The translations under genes were made by a program, and so were the position numbers. From DASUFE01 sp036274675 (GTDB lineage: Bacteria > Pseudomonadota > Gammaproteobacteria > HTCC5015): a stretch of DNA of 23,906 bases. Location: the NCBI GenBank assembly GCA_036274675.1, contig DASUFE010000069.1, forward strand, positions 1 to 23,906, written 5' to 3'. Each line of letters starts with the position of its first letter. Position 1 is the stretch's first letter. The notes beneath the pieces were generated by a model, which had not been told where the DNA came from, did not search any database, and was given only the letters and a program-made list of their open reading frames with translations. Below are positions 23,556 through 23,906 of this stretch, one piece after another.

Positions 23556-23594
23556 TCTTGGGATGATTATCTTTAGCCGCCTAAGGGTCACTAG
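23556..23594 (+). repeat. Dispersed TTTAGCC-AAG-TCAC motif copy (diverged)
   Basis: TCTTGGGATGATTATCTTTA followed by GCCGCCTAAGGGTCACTAGT aligns with TCTGGGGATATGGAACTTTA and AGCCACTCAAGTATCACGAGT of the 61-bp repeat at the window start, about three in four bases over the core. It is followed four bases later by a GTAGGTTGGGG element. Confidence 0.55.
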
Positions 23595-23597
23595 TTC

Positions 23598-23691
23598 ACA
23601 GGTTGGGGCGCATGTTCGGGGAACGTGCGTAAGAACAGCAAACCCCAACAGAACCAGGCTCATGTTGGGTTCGTACCTTACCCAACCTACA
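23598..23691. repeat. GTAGGTTGGGG-type palindromic element (copy 4)
   Basis: The outer ends ACAGGTTGGGG and ACCCAACCTACA pair. The inner part contains CATGTTCGGGGAACGTGCGT and a second stem, AACCCCAACA with TGTTGGGTT. It belongs to a GCATGTTCGG subtype shared with the copy at the window end. Confidence 0.8.
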
Positions 23692-23785
23692 TTCCTGGAG
23701 GGACTCGCAGAGCAATTAACACTGGCGATTTTGCGGCGGCAATGAACACTGCGCGCCTGCTTACTAAAAGCGAAACGCTTTTTCC

Positions 23786-23835
23786 TTATCCCTCTCCATG
23801 CACAGGGAGAGGGTATGGGTGAGGGTGATAATATC
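23786..23835. repeat. CCCTCTCC/GGAGAGGG palindromic repeat
   Basis: CCCTCTCCATGCACAGGGAG followed by AGGGTATGGGTGAGGG is a copy of the short hairpin repeat common in many proteobacterial genomes. The stem CCCTCTCC..GGAGAGGG is imperfectly spaced around the loop. Confidence 0.75.
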
Positions 23836-23858
23836 CCTCATTATTGTCCTATGCAGTT

Positions 23859-23906
23859 CGTAGGTTGAGGCGGCATGTTCGGAGAACGTGCGTAAGAACA
23901 GCACGC
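23859..23906. repeat. GTAGGTTGGGG-type palindromic element (copy 5, cut by window end)
   Basis: CGTAGGTTGAGGCGGCATGT followed by TCGGAGAACGTGCGTAAGAA matches the left half of the copy at 23598. The right arm lies beyond the window. Confidence 0.75.

Noticed and set aside
23766..23783. AAAAGCG-AAA-CGCTTTT hairpin with T-run as a terminator
   Set aside because: The stem is mostly A-T and no gene ends nearby on the plus strand, so it may be chance or part of a repeat border.

Overview
This 23.9 kb window looks like a chromosome segment from a Gram-negative, probably gammaproteobacterial, organism. The evidence is lipoprotein and Sec signal peptides, a hipBA-type module, strong GGAGG-type ribosome binding sites and moderately high GC. 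I cannot name a genus. The window holds 15 genes I consider real, plus an unusually rich set of short palindromic repeats in nearly every gap between genes.

Layout. (1) 1-1275: a 61-bp tandem repeat, then a small DUF559 nuclease-like gene (372-737) tightly bracketed by two arrays of GC-rich hairpins. (2) 1276-7947, all on the minus strand: two paralogous double-helix-turn-helix XRE-type regulators (1276-2220 and 5023-5910) on either side of a membrane-anchored M48 zinc metallopeptidase (2385-4253). Upstream of them lies a translationally coupled membrane pair, DUF2157 (6871-7947) and DUF4824-like (6080-6874). (3) 8242-9111 (+): a 10-TM EamA/DMT transporter. (4) 9168-17203 (+): two paralogous secreted proteins of unknown function (9168-10412 and 15968-17203) flank a four-gene set. 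That set is a glutamine-synthetase-like ligase, an aldehyde dehydrogenase, an iron-type alcohol dehydrogenase and a class I glutamine-amidotransferase-like hydrolase. It reads as a gamma-glutamylation route for an amine that also carries an alcohol group. It resembles the Puu polyamine pathway, but an alcohol dehydrogenase stands in for the PuuB oxidase. (5) 17630-21785 (+): two large lipoproteins, one a beta-propeller, the other with a calcium-binding thrombospondin-3-like stretch and a DUF11-type domain. (6) 21808-23465 (-): a hipBA toxin-antitoxin pair with an intact kinase core.

Repeats. At least four families are present. The first is the CCCCCTTC/GAAGGGGG hairpin arrays: six arrays and about 23 hairpins, most with a head and a tail that are reverse complements of each other. 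The second is a GTAGGTTGGGG palindromic element with a double stem (five copies). The third is a dispersed motif around AGCC-CTCAAGTATCAC (six copies). The fourth is one copy of the common CCCTCTCC/GGAGAGGG hairpin. The families co-occur in a recurrent order, and two composites interrupt the catabolic operon. The DUF559 gene inside a pair of arrays is the best candidate here for an undescribed mobile or repeat-maintenance system, though that link is inference.
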